The notes under the pieces were generated by a model, which saw only the letters and a program-made list of their open reading frames with translations, was not told where the DNA came from and made no database searches. DNA of 64,000 nucleotides from Streptomyces albus subsp. albus (lineage in GTDB: Bacteria; Actinomycetota; Actinomycetes; Streptomycetales; Streptomycetaceae). The stretch's first letter is position 1. Each line of letters starts with the position of its first letter. The stretch is from contig NZ_JODR01000029.1 in the NCBI RefSeq assembly GCF_000725885.1, forward strand, positions 54,697 to 118,696, in the 5' to 3' direction. Below are positions 17,354-25,575 of this stretch, in pieces. A program made the position numbers and the translations under genes.

Positions 17354-17992
17354 TCAGGAGATCAGCCGGGGCGAGAGGGCGCCGCAGGGCACCAGGTCGA
17401 TCTCGGCGCCGGCGTCGCGCAGATCGGTCAGCACCAGTTCGTCGTGGAGGAGCAGTCCGGATTCCTGGGGCCAGGCGATCGCCCACAGCCACAGTCCGCA
17501 CGCCTCGCCCGCGAAGACGGCGCGGTCCTCGGGGGCGTCCTCGACCTGCCAGAGCGGGGTGGGGTGGCCGGCGGCGAGGATCTTGGCCTGTGGTGGTCTG
17601 TCCGCGCGGACGGCGGGTCCGGGGTCGGGGCCGGCGATACCGGCGTAGCGGGCGCCGAGTCCGACGCCGAGTTCCTCGGCGATCAGCAGGAGTTCACCGG
17701 GGCCGCCGAGCGGCGCGGGACCGGAGCAGGCGACGGCGGTGGCCCGGCCGCCGCTGCGGTCGTCGCCCGCGCAGGCCACGCCGGTGAACAGCCAGCCCAC
17801 GGGGAGCGGCCACGGCATCCACACGGGCACCCGGGCGCGGCCCACGACGACGGCCAGGGCGTCGACACTGGGCGGGAGGACCGGCTGGAGCGGGTGCACG
17901 GCACCGTGCTCACCGCACTGCCAGGTGTCGGCGAAGAGACCGGGCGCCCGGACCCGGCTACCGCACTTCGGGCAACTGGGTTCGCCCCTCAT
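17354..17992 (-). CDS. DUF6758 family protein with N-terminal zinc ribbon-like motif
   Basis: The 212-residue protein starts MRGEPSCPKCGSRVRAPG and continues WQCGEHG. The CPKC and C-x2-H elements form a probable zinc-binding N-terminus. The rest is a soluble alpha/beta domain (VGRARVPVWMPWPLPVGWLFTGVACAG), found as a conserved hypothetical across Streptomyces. No enzymatic motif is evident. Confidence 0.82.
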   Translation of the reverse strand: MRGEPSCPKCGSRVRAPGLFADTWQCGEHGAVHPLQPVLPPSVDALAVVVGRARVPVWMPWPLPVGWLFTGVACAGDDRSGGRATAVACSGPAPLGGPGELLLIAEELGVGLGARYAGIAGPDPGPAVRADRPPQAKILAAGHPTPLWQVEDAPEDRAVFAGEACGLWLWAIAWPQESGLLLHDELVLTDLRDAGAEIDLVPCGALSPRLIS

Positions 17993-18123
17993 GGGCCCTA
18001 ACGCTCCTACCGGGTCGGCGTCCCGTCAAGGACGGTCCCCCAGTCGAATCCAAGGCCCTGACGCCACTCTGTGTGAGGTTCCCAGGTAGCGAGGTGACTA
18101 TCGGCTGATCATATAGCTGTGGG

Positions 18124-18153
18124 TTGCACTAATTAGCCTCTCTAACTTATTGT
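18124..18153 (+). promoter_or_regulatory. Probable promoter with operator-like dyad for the MFS gene
   Basis: TTGCAC (18124-18129) and TATTGT (18148-18153) are separated by 18 bp. Within the spacer is a dyad TTAG-N5-CTAA (18133-18145). The stretch is strikingly AT-rich for this genome, which is typical of a regulated promoter/operator. The regulator is not identified here. Confidence 0.5.
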
Positions 18154-18209
18154 CTGCATACACCAATCAATTCCACAGCGCGCAGACAACCCGGTTAGGA
18201 GCCGCAGGC

Positions 18210-19439
18210 ATGAGTGGTGATCCGTTCGACGAGGGCGGCGGCAGCATCCTCCGCCAGCCCAAGGCCGTCTGGGCCACGGCGGGCGCCTCCGTCGTCGCCT
18301 TCATGGGCATCGGCCTGGTCGACCCGATCCTCCCCTCGATCGCGAAGGGGCTGCGGGCCACCCCGAGCCAGGTCTCCCTGCTGTTCACCTCCTACTTCCT
18401 GATCACCGCCGTGGCCATGCTCGTCACCGGCTTCGTCTCCAGCCGGATCGGCGGACGCAAGACGCTGCTGGCCGGCCTCGCCCTCGTGGTGGTCTTCGCC
18501 GCCCTCTCCGGCAGCTCCGACTCCGTCGGCCAGCTGGTCGGCTTCCGGGCGGGCTGGGGACTGGGCAACGCGCTGTTCGTCTCCACCGCGCTCGCGGTGA
18601 TCGTCGGCGCCGCGGCGGGCGGCAGCGCGGCGGCCATCCTGCTGTACGAGTCGGCCCTCGGCCTCGGCATGGCCTGCGGACCGCTGCTGGGCGCTTTGCT
18701 CGGAGACGCCAGCTGGCGGTTCCCCTTCTTCGGCACCGCCGCCTTGATGGCCATCGGCTTCCTGGCCATCACCGCGTTCCTCAAGGAGCAGCCCAAGCCG
18801 GCGCGGAAGACCTCGCTGCTCGACCCGGTCAGGGCACTGGGACACGGCGGGCTCGCCTCGGCGGCCGTCTCGGCGTTCTTCTACAACTACGCCTTCTTCA
18901 CCGTGCTGGCCTTCACGCCGTTCGTGCTGAACATGTCGCCCTACCGTTCCGGTGCCGTCTTCTTCGCCTGGGGCGTGCTGCTGGCCGTCTTCTCCGTGCT
19001 GATCGCGCCACGGCTCCAGGAACGTTTCGGCTCACTGCGGGTGCTGGGCGGCTCCCTGGTGCTGATGGCCGCCGACCTGCTGGTCCTGGGCTACGGCAAC
19101 CACACGACGGCCGTCGTGTGCACGGTGCTGTCCGGTGCCTTCATCGGGCTCAACAACACCGTCTACACCGAACTGGCGCTGGGGGTCTCGGACGCGCCGC
19201 GGCCGGTGGCCAGCGCGGGCTACAACTTCGTGCGGTGGTTCGCCGCTGCGGCGGCGCCCTTCCTGGCGCCGAAGATCGAGGAGTGGACCGACATCCACAT
19301 CCCGTTCGTGGTCGCGGCCTGCGCGGCGCTCGCCGGAGCCGCCGTCGTGGCCGCCCGCCGCAAGAGCCTCGTCATGGAGGCGGAGGAGCTGCGCGAGGAG
19401 CGGGCCGAGCCGGCGCCCGCGGGCTCGGCGACGGCGTAG
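18210..19439 (+). CDS. MFS transporter (drug/metabolite exporter)
   Basis: The 409-residue protein has 12 predicted membrane helices and an MFS signature loop between helices 2 and 3 (GFVSSRIGGRKTLLAG). I choose ATG 18210 because it follows TTAGGAGCCGCAGGC; the TTG at 18150 upstream lies inside the promoter. The C-terminus is an acidic cytoplasmic tail. By length and topology it belongs with proton-driven efflux MFS proteins. No adjacent regulator gene is found, although an AT-rich promoter with a dyad suggests it is regulated. Substrate unknown. Confidence 0.9.
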   Translation: MSGDPFDEGGGSILRQPKAVWATAGASVVAFMGIGLVDPILPSIAKGLRATPSQVSLLFTSYFLITAVAMLVTGFVSSRIGGRKTLLAGLALVVVFAALSGSSDSVGQLVGFRAGWGLGNALFVSTALAVIVGAAAGGSAAAILLYESALGLGMACGPLLGALLGDASWRFPFFGTAALMAIGFLAITAFLKEQPKPARKTSLLDPVRALGHGGLASAAVSAFFYNYAFFTVLAFTPFVLNMSPYRSGAVFFAWGVLLAVFSVLIAPRLQERFGSLRVLGGSLVLMAADLLVLGYGNHTTAVVCTVLSGAFIGLNNTVYTELALGVSDAPRPVASAGYNFVRWFAAAAAPFLAPKIEEWTDIHIPFVVAACAALAGAAVVAARRKSLVMEAEELREERAEPAPAGSATA

Positions 19440-19474
19440 CACCCGGGAGGTCCGCGCAGCACACCCTGTGGGGG

Positions 19475-20068
19475 TCAGTCCCCCAGGGGGACCGCGTTGC
19501 GCAGGGGGTCGCGCAGGTCCGTCTCGTGCCGCAGCCAGCGCTCGCGCAGCGCCTCCGCGCCGTGGACGCGCTTCCACGCCGCCTCGGCCGGCGTCATGGG
19601 CAGCAGCGGCAGGAAGCGGACCGGCTCGCGCGGCGGGTCGAGCGGCAGATCCTCCACCAGTCCGCCCGGCTCGGCCACCAGGACGGAGGTGAACGGCGCC
19701 CCGGGCCACAGCGGTTCGCCGGTGTCCAAGGAGGCGCCGGGAGCGACGACGACGCCCTCGACCTGCGGGGAGGCGGCGAGCACGGCGAGGGGGCGGAGCA
19801 CCTTGTCGGTGTCGGCGAGGCCCGCCCGTACCGTCAGCAGCAGTTCGGCGCGCGGACCCCGTTCGGGGTCGGCCAGTGCCTGGGCCGGGTCGGTCATCGG
19901 TGCGGCGGACATACCGAGGGTGGCGTATCGCACAGTCCGGGCCTCGGCGTCCACGAAACGCAGTACCTCGATGCGTTCGGTCCCCAGGAAAGTGACCGAG
20001 GCGCGGGCGTCGGGCTCGCCGAAGGCCCAGCGCAGCCGGGCATCGACCAGGGTGAGGACGTCGTTCAT
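19475..20068 (-). CDS. Suppressor-of-fused (SUFU) domain protein
   Basis: The 197-residue protein is a bacterial SUFU-domain protein: FLGTERIEVLRF near the N-terminus, an ELLLTVRAG strand, and the conserved WPGAPFTSVLVAEPGG and VRFLPLLPMTPAEAAWKR segments. I start it at ATG 20068 because the upstream codons are Arg/Pro-rich filler. Bacterial SUFU proteins are of unclear function; some occur with toxin-immunity loci, but no toxin is evident here. It is convergent with the MFS gene. Confidence 0.88.
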   Translation of the reverse strand: MNDVLTLVDARLRWAFGEPDARASVTFLGTERIEVLRFVDAEARTVRYATLGMSAAPMTDPAQALADPERGPRAELLLTVRAGLADTDKVLRPLAVLAASPQVEGVVVAPGASLDTGEPLWPGAPFTSVLVAEPGGLVEDLPLDPPREPVRFLPLLPMTPAEAAWKRVHGAEALRERWLRHETDLRDPLRNAVPLGD

Positions 20069-20245
20069 CCGGCGAGCATAGTGCGCGGCCCGCACACCCG
20101 GACGGGCGGCTCCGCGGGGTGCCCGGGCGGTCCGGAGGGCGGGCGGCGGCACGCGGCAGGCACCCACAGTGCTAACGTGGGCTGCCGGTCAAGGCGTGTA
20201 CACATCGTCCCCCACAGGGGCCCGGCCGGAGGAGGTGGGACTGAC

Positions 20246-20317
20246 ATGGATCCGAGTCGACCGTGCAGTACCAGCCGCTCTTCCGCCCCGGCAGCGATCG
20301 CGCCGTACCGGCCCTGA
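20246..20317 (+). CDS. Possible leader peptide (23 aa) upstream of the CorA gene
   Basis: ATG 20246 lies 9 nt after AGGAGGT, an almost perfect Shine-Dalgarno sequence. The ORF encodes MDPSRPCSTSRSSAPAAIAP followed by YRP and stop, with five prolines in 23 residues. It lies 260 bp before the corA-like start and has the same orientation. Its MDP start and proline content recall the enterobacterial MgtL leader of mgtA, but the sequence is too short for a homology claim. An overlapping frame (GTG 20263 to 20355) is also open. Confidence 0.45.
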   Translation: MDPSRPCSTSRSSAPAAIAPYRP

Positions 20318-20577
20318 TCCCCTCGCGGCCACGAGGCGTGCATCCCCAGAACTGAGGTTTCCGCTCCTTTCCGGGTACGCATGGCGGAAGAGCGCCCGCG
20401 TTCGCATTTTCGCTCAGTAACGCACTGTTTCCGTCTGTCAGCGAATGTCGTCGTCGTGGCCCGCGTGTGGTGCCCGCTTTGCGGACCTCCGGGCAGGTGT
20501 CCGTAGGCCCCCGTTCCGGGCAGTACACCATTCCGGCCACCGGTGCGACGGCATGGCACGGCACCGTGGAGGGCCTC
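20318..20577 (+). promoter_or_regulatory. 5' leader region of the CorA gene
   Basis: No further gene is supported in this 260-bp stretch. It contains small inverted repeats (CCTCG/CGAGG at 20321-20336; TTCCGC/GCGGAA arms at 20359-20364 and 20384-20389) and a relatively AT-rich segment at 20395-20440. I do not recognise a known magnesium riboswitch. Confidence 0.35.
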
Positions 20578-21711
20578 ATGTCGATGATCCGAGAGCTGCG
20601 CGCCGCTGTCCGTCCGGCACTGCGCAGGGACAACCGTTCCGGCTACGGCAGCGGCGGTTTCACCGGAGTGGACCGGGCGACCAGCAGCGCCGTGGTGGAC
20701 TGCGCCGCCTACCTGGACGGCCGCCGGCACCCCGAACCGCTCTCCCCCGCCGACGCGCTGCGCACCGTGCGCTCGGCCGAGGGGCAGGAACGCGACGGCT
20801 TCGTGTGGATCGGACTGCACGAGCCGACCGAGGAGGAGTTCTCCGGGATCGCCCAGGAGTACGGGCTCCACCCGCTGGCCGTGGAGGACGCGGTGCACGC
20901 GCACCAGCGTCCGAAGCTGGAGCGGTACGACGAGAGCCTGTTCACCGTCTTCAAGACGATCCACTACGTCGAGCACGCCGAACTGACCGCAACCAGCGAG
21001 GTGGTGGAGACCGGCGAGGTGATGTGCTTCACCGGCCGGGACTACATCATCACCGTCCGGCACGGCGGGCAGGGCTCCCTGCGGGCGCTGCGCCACCGGC
21101 TGGAGGACGACCCCGAACTGCTGGGCAAGGGCCCCTCCGCCGTACTGCACGCGATCGCCGACCAGACCGTGGACGGCTACCTGGCGGTCGCCGACGCGGT
21201 GCAGGACGACATCGACGAGGTCGAGATCGAGGTCTTCTCCGACCGCACCGGCGGCAGCAAGCGCGGCGGCGGCGACGCCAGCCGCATCTACCAGCTCAAG
21301 CGCGAGGTACTGGAGTTCAAGCGGGCCGTCTCCCCGCTGATGCGGCCCATGCAGACCCTCAGCGAGCGGCCCGTGAGGCTGATCGACCCGGACATCCAGA
21401 AGTACTTCCGCGACGTGGCCGACCACCTCACCCGCGTCAACGAGCAGGTGCTCGGCTTCGACGACCTGCTCAACTCCATCCTCCAGGCCAACCTCGCGCA
21501 GGCGACCGTCGCCCAGAACGAGGACATGCGCAAGATCACCGCGTGGGCGGCCATCTTCGCCGTCCCCACGATGATCGCCGGCATCTACGGCATGAACTTC
21601 CAGTACATGCCCGAACTGCGCTGGAAGTACGGCTACCCGGCGGTGCTGCTGCTCATCCTCGTGATCTGTTACGGCATCCACCGCGGTTTCAAGCGCAACG
21701 GCTGGCTGTAG
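20578..21711 (+). CDS. corA: CorA-family magnesium/divalent-cation channel
   Basis: The 377-residue protein has the CorA layout: an N-terminal alpha/beta cytoplasmic domain (FVWIGLHEPTEEEF, HPLAVEDAVHAHQRPKLERYD), a long stalk helix and two C-terminal membrane helices, with YGMNF, the selectivity GMN motif, between them. It ends GFKRNGWL, the positively charged cytoplasmic tail. I start at ATG 20578, just behind GGAGGGCCTC; the longer frame from 20467 has no SD. It should be a homopentameric Mg2+ channel in the cytoplasmic membrane, gated by intracellular Mg2+. A small ORF with a strong SD lies upstream. Confidence 0.92.
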   Translation: MSMIRELRAAVRPALRRDNRSGYGSGGFTGVDRATSSAVVDCAAYLDGRRHPEPLSPADALRTVRSAEGQERDGFVWIGLHEPTEEEFSGIAQEYGLHPLAVEDAVHAHQRPKLERYDESLFTVFKTIHYVEHAELTATSEVVETGEVMCFTGRDYIITVRHGGQGSLRALRHRLEDDPELLGKGPSAVLHAIADQTVDGYLAVADAVQDDIDEVEIEVFSDRTGGSKRGGGDASRIYQLKREVLEFKRAVSPLMRPMQTLSERPVRLIDPDIQKYFRDVADHLTRVNEQVLGFDDLLNSILQANLAQATVAQNEDMRKITAWAAIFAVPTMIAGIYGMNFQYMPELRWKYGYPAVLLLILVICYGIHRGFKRNGWL

Positions 21712-21720
21712 CCTGCGGCC

Positions 21721-22308
21721 ATGACCGCGACGTCCCCGATCCCCGACCCCTCCCACCCGGCCGGCAGCCACCTCGACCGCGCGCTGATCGAGGAGACGGC
21801 CAAGAAGTCCGGCCTGCTGTGGGTGCGCGGCCCCCAGGGGCCCGCGCGCGGCCTGTGGCACGTGTGGTACGAGGGGGCGGTCTGCCTGGTGGGCGACGGT
21901 TCCCTGGAACAGCCGCTGACCGGCATGGGGCTGGCCGACGGCGCCACCGCGACGGTGACCGTGCGCGGCAAGGACAAGGGGGCCCGCCTCGTCGTGTGGC
22001 CGGCCCGGGTGCGGGAGCTGCCGGCGGGCGGCGAGGAATGGCAGGCCGCCGTCGAGGAACTCAAGGGCAAGCGGCTCAACGCCCCGGACGCGGACACCAT
22101 GACCGACCGCTGGGCGCGGGAGAGCCGCGTCCTGCGCCTGGAGCCGGCGGGCGAACCGCTGGAGCGGCCCGGTGCGATGCCGCACGGCTCGCAGGCGGCG
22201 CCGCCGAGGGCCACCCCGGCCACCACCCGGCGCGACCGTCCGGCCGGGCTGCCCCGGCTGCTCTTCCGGCGCTCCCGGAAGCGGGGCACCTGCTCCGACG
22301 CCGGCTGA
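21721..22308 (+). CDS. Conserved hypothetical protein, possible split-barrel fold
   Basis: The 195-residue protein starts 9 bp after the corA stop, so the two are probably co-transcribed. The first 140 residues look like a beta-rich domain (LLWVRGPQGPARGLWHVWYE, ATVTVRGKDKGARLVVWPAR), reminiscent of pyridoxamine-phosphate-oxidase-like split barrels, but I see no flavin-binding signature and do not assign one. The C-terminal 50 residues are basic and Pro/Arg-rich. Confidence 0.72.
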   Translation: MTATSPIPDPSHPAGSHLDRALIEETAKKSGLLWVRGPQGPARGLWHVWYEGAVCLVGDGSLEQPLTGMGLADGATATVTVRGKDKGARLVVWPARVRELPAGGEEWQAAVEELKGKRLNAPDADTMTDRWARESRVLRLEPAGEPLERPGAMPHGSQAAPPRATPATTRRDRPAGLPRLLFRRSRKRGTCSDAG

Positions 22309-22599
22309 CGGGAGGAGCGGCGGACGCCTCGGGCGCTCACGTGCGCCGGGCGTCGCTGATCGTCGCGTTCACCCGCGTCGGGCGCCGCCGGCTGCCCGGC
22401 GCTCCCCCGTGGCAGGCGTCGCGGCTCACTGCGCCACGTCGGACGGGCGCCGCCGACGGGCACCCGGGCCGGACAGGCGCCGCCCGCGGGCACCCACGGG
22501 CACCCGCGGAGAACCGGCCGGACCGGACGGCCCCGGCCGGTCGGAGGTCCCCCGCTGGGCAAGGGCCTCTGCTGGGCAGAGGGGCTCGGCTGGGCGAGG

Positions 22600-22668
22600 G
22601 CGCCCGGCCCGGCGGACGGTCGGCGCCCGGCCCGGCGGACGGTCGGTGCCCGGCCCGGCGGACGGTCT
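22600..22668. repeat. Three near-identical 23-bp direct repeats
   Basis: The unit GCGCCCGGCCCGGCGGACGG plus TCG occurs at 22600-22622 and 22623-22645 identically and at 22646-22668 with two changes. It lies in the 389-bp gap between the hypothetical gene and the lipoprotein. The same gap also has a CCTCTGC/GCAGAGG hairpin (22566-22582) and weaker GGGCACCC repeats (22450-22510). No gene is supported in it. Confidence 0.8.
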
Positions 22669-22697
22669 CGCGCCTGACCCGCCGCCGGGCCCGCAGG

Positions 22698-23465
22698 TCA
22701 GCCCGTATGCCCGCCCGAGGAGATGCTCTTGCCGTAGTCGACGGTCTCCTCCTGCTTGGGGGCGTGCAGGGTGAAGCCGTCGTTCCAGTCGCTCAGCCGC
22801 ACCGTGCCGGCGCCGCCCGCGCGCTGGAGCCGCAGCGGATAGGGCTTGCCCTCCAGCGAGACGTCGACCGTGCCGCCGCGCCCGCCGCCCGCGGTGACCC
22901 GGATCGTGCTGGTGTCCCCCACCGAGCCGCGCTCCCCCGCCTCCCGCTTGCCCTCCATGGCCAGCAGCCCGTCCAGCAGGGCTTCCATGTCGGTGAAGAC
23001 GCTCAACTGCTCGTAGGCGGGGTCGGCCGGCGGCACCTTGACGTACTTGTCCTTGAGTTTCTGCGCGGCGGACACATCGCTCTTGGACGGCTCCTCGCCG
23101 CCCTCGTGCTGTGCCCAGAAGTCGGTGCCCGCCTTGAGGTACAGATCGTGCTCCACCCGCAGCAGCTGGAAGGTGGAACCGCCCTTCGCGGACACCTCGC
23201 CGATGCCGCCGTCGCTCTTGAGCCGCATTTTGAGGCGGTAGGTCTGGCCCTTGCTGGTGACGCTGCCGTGCACCCGGACGGCCCTCGCGTCCCCGGCCGC
23301 CGCCTTGGCCTTCCGTTCGATCTTGGCGGCGGGCAGCTTGCCGACGCCGTTGGTGCCCACGTCCGGGTCCTCGCCGCCGCCACAGCCGCTCAGTGCGGTG
23401 ATCGCCGAGGCGCTGACAAGAGCGAACAGCGCTGCACTCCGGGGTGCGCGGGCGCGTCCAGTCAC
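22698..23465 (-). CDS. Secreted lipoprotein, LppX/LolA-like
   Basis: The 255-residue protein starts at GTG 23465 behind AGGAGGAGCCCCTC. The signal peptide ends in a lipobox (ALSGC), placing Cys near residue 28. The mature part is beta-rich, with segments such as VRVHGSVTSKGQTYRLKMRL and FQLLRVEHDLYLKAGTDFW, as in LppX/LprG/LolA-fold carriers that bind lipids or lipoproteins. The long upstream frame is antisense to the MgtE-like gene and is not used. Ligand unknown. Confidence 0.87.
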   Translation of the reverse strand: MTGRARAPRSAALFALVSASAITALSGCGGGEDPDVGTNGVGKLPAAKIERKAKAAAGDARAVRVHGSVTSKGQTYRLKMRLKSDGGIGEVSAKGGSTFQLLRVEHDLYLKAGTDFWAQHEGGEEPSKSDVSAAQKLKDKYVKVPPADPAYEQLSVFTDMEALLDGLLAMEGKREAGERGSVGDTSTIRVTAGGGRGGTVDVSLEGKPYPLRLQRAGGAGTVRLSDWNDGFTLHAPKQEETVDYGKSISSGGHTG

Positions 23466-23675
23466 GAGGGGCTCCTCCTGTGGTCGGCGGCAGGACGGCA
23501 CCCTACCCGGACTGCGGGCCGCCCTCGGAAGGCAGCCGTCCGGACCACCCGCGGCGACGGCTGTGGCACCGGTCACGCTAGCCTGAATACGGCATATCGG
23601 ATGAAGAGCGGCAAACACCGCGTAGAAGTTCGATGCGGGAGCGATCGGCCGCCGGGCCGAGGAGGGAGACAGCCG

Positions 23676-25001
23676 ATGGCAGCGGGCGCTCCCCGGGTCT
23701 TCGTCTCCCATCTGGCCGGGGTCGCCGTCTTCGACCCCAACGGCGACCAGGTCGGCCGGGTACGCGACGTGGTGGCCCTGCTGGGCGGACAGCGGCGGCT
23801 GCCCAGTGTGCTGGGGCTGGTGGTGGAGGTGGTCAGCAGACGCCGGGTCTTCCTGCCCATGACGCGGGTGACCGGCGTGGAGTCCGGCCAGGTCATCACC
23901 ACCGGCGTGCTCAACATCCGCCGTTTCGAGCAGCGCCCCAACGAACGCCTCGTCCTCGGCGAACTGCTGGACCGCCGGGTCACCCTCAAGGAGACGGGCG
24001 AAGAGGTGACCGTGCTCGACGTGGGCCTCCAGCGGCTGCCCGCCCGCCGCGACTGGGAGATCGACCGGCTGTTCGTCCGCAAGGGCCGCAAGGGCGGCGG
24101 ACTGCGCGGCCGGCGCGGCGAGACGCTGACCGTGGAATGGGACGCGGTGACCGGTTTCGCACTGGAGGAGCGGGAACAGGGCACCGCCAACCTGCTGGCC
24201 ACCTTCGAACAGCTGCGCCCCGCCGACCTGGCCAATGTGCTGCACCACCTGTCCGAGAAACGCCGGGCCGAGGTCGCCGCCGCCCTCCACGACGACCGGC
24301 TGGCCGACGTCCTGGAGGAGCTGCCCGACGACGACCAGGTGGAGATCATCGGCAAGCTCGCCGACGAACGCGCCGCCGTCGTCCTGGAGGCCATGGACCC
24401 GGACGACGCGGCCGACCTGCTCGGCGAACTCCCGGAGGCCGACAAGAACCGGCTGCTGGACCTCATGCAGCCCCAGGAGGCCGCCCCCGTGCGGCGGCTG
24501 CTGACGTACGAGGAGGGCACCGCGGGCAGCCTGATGACGACCGACCCGATCGTGCTGCGCCCCGACGCCAGCGTCGCCGAGGCGCTGGCCCGGGTACGCA
24601 ACGAGGACCTGCCCGCACCGCTGGCCGCCCAGGTGTACGTGTGCCGCCCGCCGGACGAGACCCCCACCGGCACCTATCTGGGTGTCGTCCACTTCCAGCG
24701 ACTGCTGCGGGAGCCGCCGTTCGCGCTCGTCGGCTCCATCGTGGACGCCGATCTGCGACCGCTGCCGCCCAGCACCACACTGCCCGCGCTGACCAGCTAC
24801 ATGGCCGCCTACAACATCGTCTCGGCGCCCGTCGCGGACGAGGGCAGCCATCTGCTGGGCGCCGTCACGGTGGACGACGTCCTGGACGATCTGCTGCCGG
24901 ACGACTGGCGGGAGGCCGTGGCGACGGGCGGGCTGCCCGGGTTCGCCCACGACGAGCTGCCGGGCCGCGGACGTGAGGGGGAGGTGCGGCACGATGGCTG
25001 A
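23676..25001 (+). CDS. PRC-barrel/MgtE-N/CBS protein without membrane domain
   Basis: The 441-residue protein has two PRC-barrel-like segments (about 1-160: FDPNGDQVGRVRDVVALL, WEIDRLFVRKG), an MgtE N-terminal superhelix (FEQLRPADLANVLHHLSEKR; ELPDDDQVEIIGKLADERA) and a CBS pair (about 275-415) starting SLMTTDPIVLRPDASVAEAL. It ends before any transmembrane region, whereas true MgtE channels continue with five helices. ATG 23676 follows GGAGGGAGACAGCCG. It overlaps the next gene by 8 bp. It may sense Mg2+ or nucleotides and act on a separate channel; that is inference. Confidence 0.9.
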   Translation: MAAGAPRVFVSHLAGVAVFDPNGDQVGRVRDVVALLGGQRRLPSVLGLVVEVVSRRRVFLPMTRVTGVESGQVITTGVLNIRRFEQRPNERLVLGELLDRRVTLKETGEEVTVLDVGLQRLPARRDWEIDRLFVRKGRKGGGLRGRRGETLTVEWDAVTGFALEEREQGTANLLATFEQLRPADLANVLHHLSEKRRAEVAAALHDDRLADVLEELPDDDQVEIIGKLADERAAVVLEAMDPDDAADLLGELPEADKNRLLDLMQPQEAAPVRRLLTYEEGTAGSLMTTDPIVLRPDASVAEALARVRNEDLPAPLAAQVYVCRPPDETPTGTYLGVVHFQRLLREPPFALVGSIVDADLRPLPPSTTLPALTSYMAAYNIVSAPVADEGSHLLGAVTVDDVLDDLLPDDWREAVATGGLPGFAHDELPGRGREGEVRHDG

Positions 25002-25530
25002 ACGGGAGGGGCCCCGGCTGGACGTGCCGCTCGTGCCCCGGCGCACGCTGCTGCCCACCTACGACCCCGAGACGTTCGGCCGGGCCTCCGAGCGGATCGC
25101 CCGGTTCCTGGGCACCGGCCGGTTCCTGCTGTGGATGACGATCGTGATCATCGTCTGGATCGGCTGGAACGTCCTGGCGCCCCACGGCTGGCGGTTCGAC
25201 GAGTACCCGTTCATCTTCCTGACCCTGGCGCTCTCCCTCCAGGCCTCGTACGCGGCCCCGCTCATCCTGCTGGCACAGAACCGCCAGGACGACCGCGACC
25301 GGGTCAACCTGGAGCAGGACCGCAGCCGCAACGAGCGCAGCATCGCCGACACCGAGTTCCTCACCCGCGAGATCGCCGCCCTGCGGATGGGCCTGGGCGA
25401 GGTGGCCACCCGGGACTGGATCCGCTCGGAGCTGGCGGAACTCCTCAGGGAACTCCAGGAACGCGAGGAGCGCGGCCAGGAGCGCGACGAGGCGGCCGAC
25501 GGCCCCGGCGGACGTGACCAAGACCGCTGA
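24994..25530 (+). CDS. DUF1003 membrane protein
   Basis: The 178-residue protein starts at ATG 24994 inside the end of the MgtE-like gene, behind GGGGGAGGTGCGGCACG. Two membrane helices lie around 45-65 (FLLWMTIVIIVWIGWNVLAP) and 75-95 (YPFIFLTLALSLQASYAAPL). Between and after them are the DUF1003 features DEYPFIFL and LLAQNRQDDRDR. A long charged C-terminal helix follows. Coupling to the MgtE-like protein suggests a functional pair. Confidence 0.9.
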   Translation: MAEREGPRLDVPLVPRRTLLPTYDPETFGRASERIARFLGTGRFLLWMTIVIIVWIGWNVLAPHGWRFDEYPFIFLTLALSLQASYAAPLILLAQNRQDDRDRVNLEQDRSRNERSIADTEFLTREIAALRMGLGEVATRDWIRSELAELLRELQEREERGQERDEAADGPGGRDQDR

Positions 25531-25575
25531 CCGGGCGCTTAGTGCACTCGCCGGTAGCCCCCTTACCATTCAGTC

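Noticed and set aside
18124..18160. Iron box (DmdR1/IdeR) before the MFS gene
   Set aside because: Only part of the 19-bp consensus can be matched, and alignment of the right arm needs a one-base gap.
20263..20355. Second small ORF (GTG, 30 codons) overlapping the corA leader ORF
   Set aside because: It has no proper ribosome binding site of its own; kept only as an alternative within the corA leader.
22698..25058. 786-codon minus-strand reading of the lipoprotein frame
   Set aside because: The upstream two thirds is antisense to the MgtE-like gene; the lipoprotein has its own GTG with a strong SD and signal peptide at 23465.
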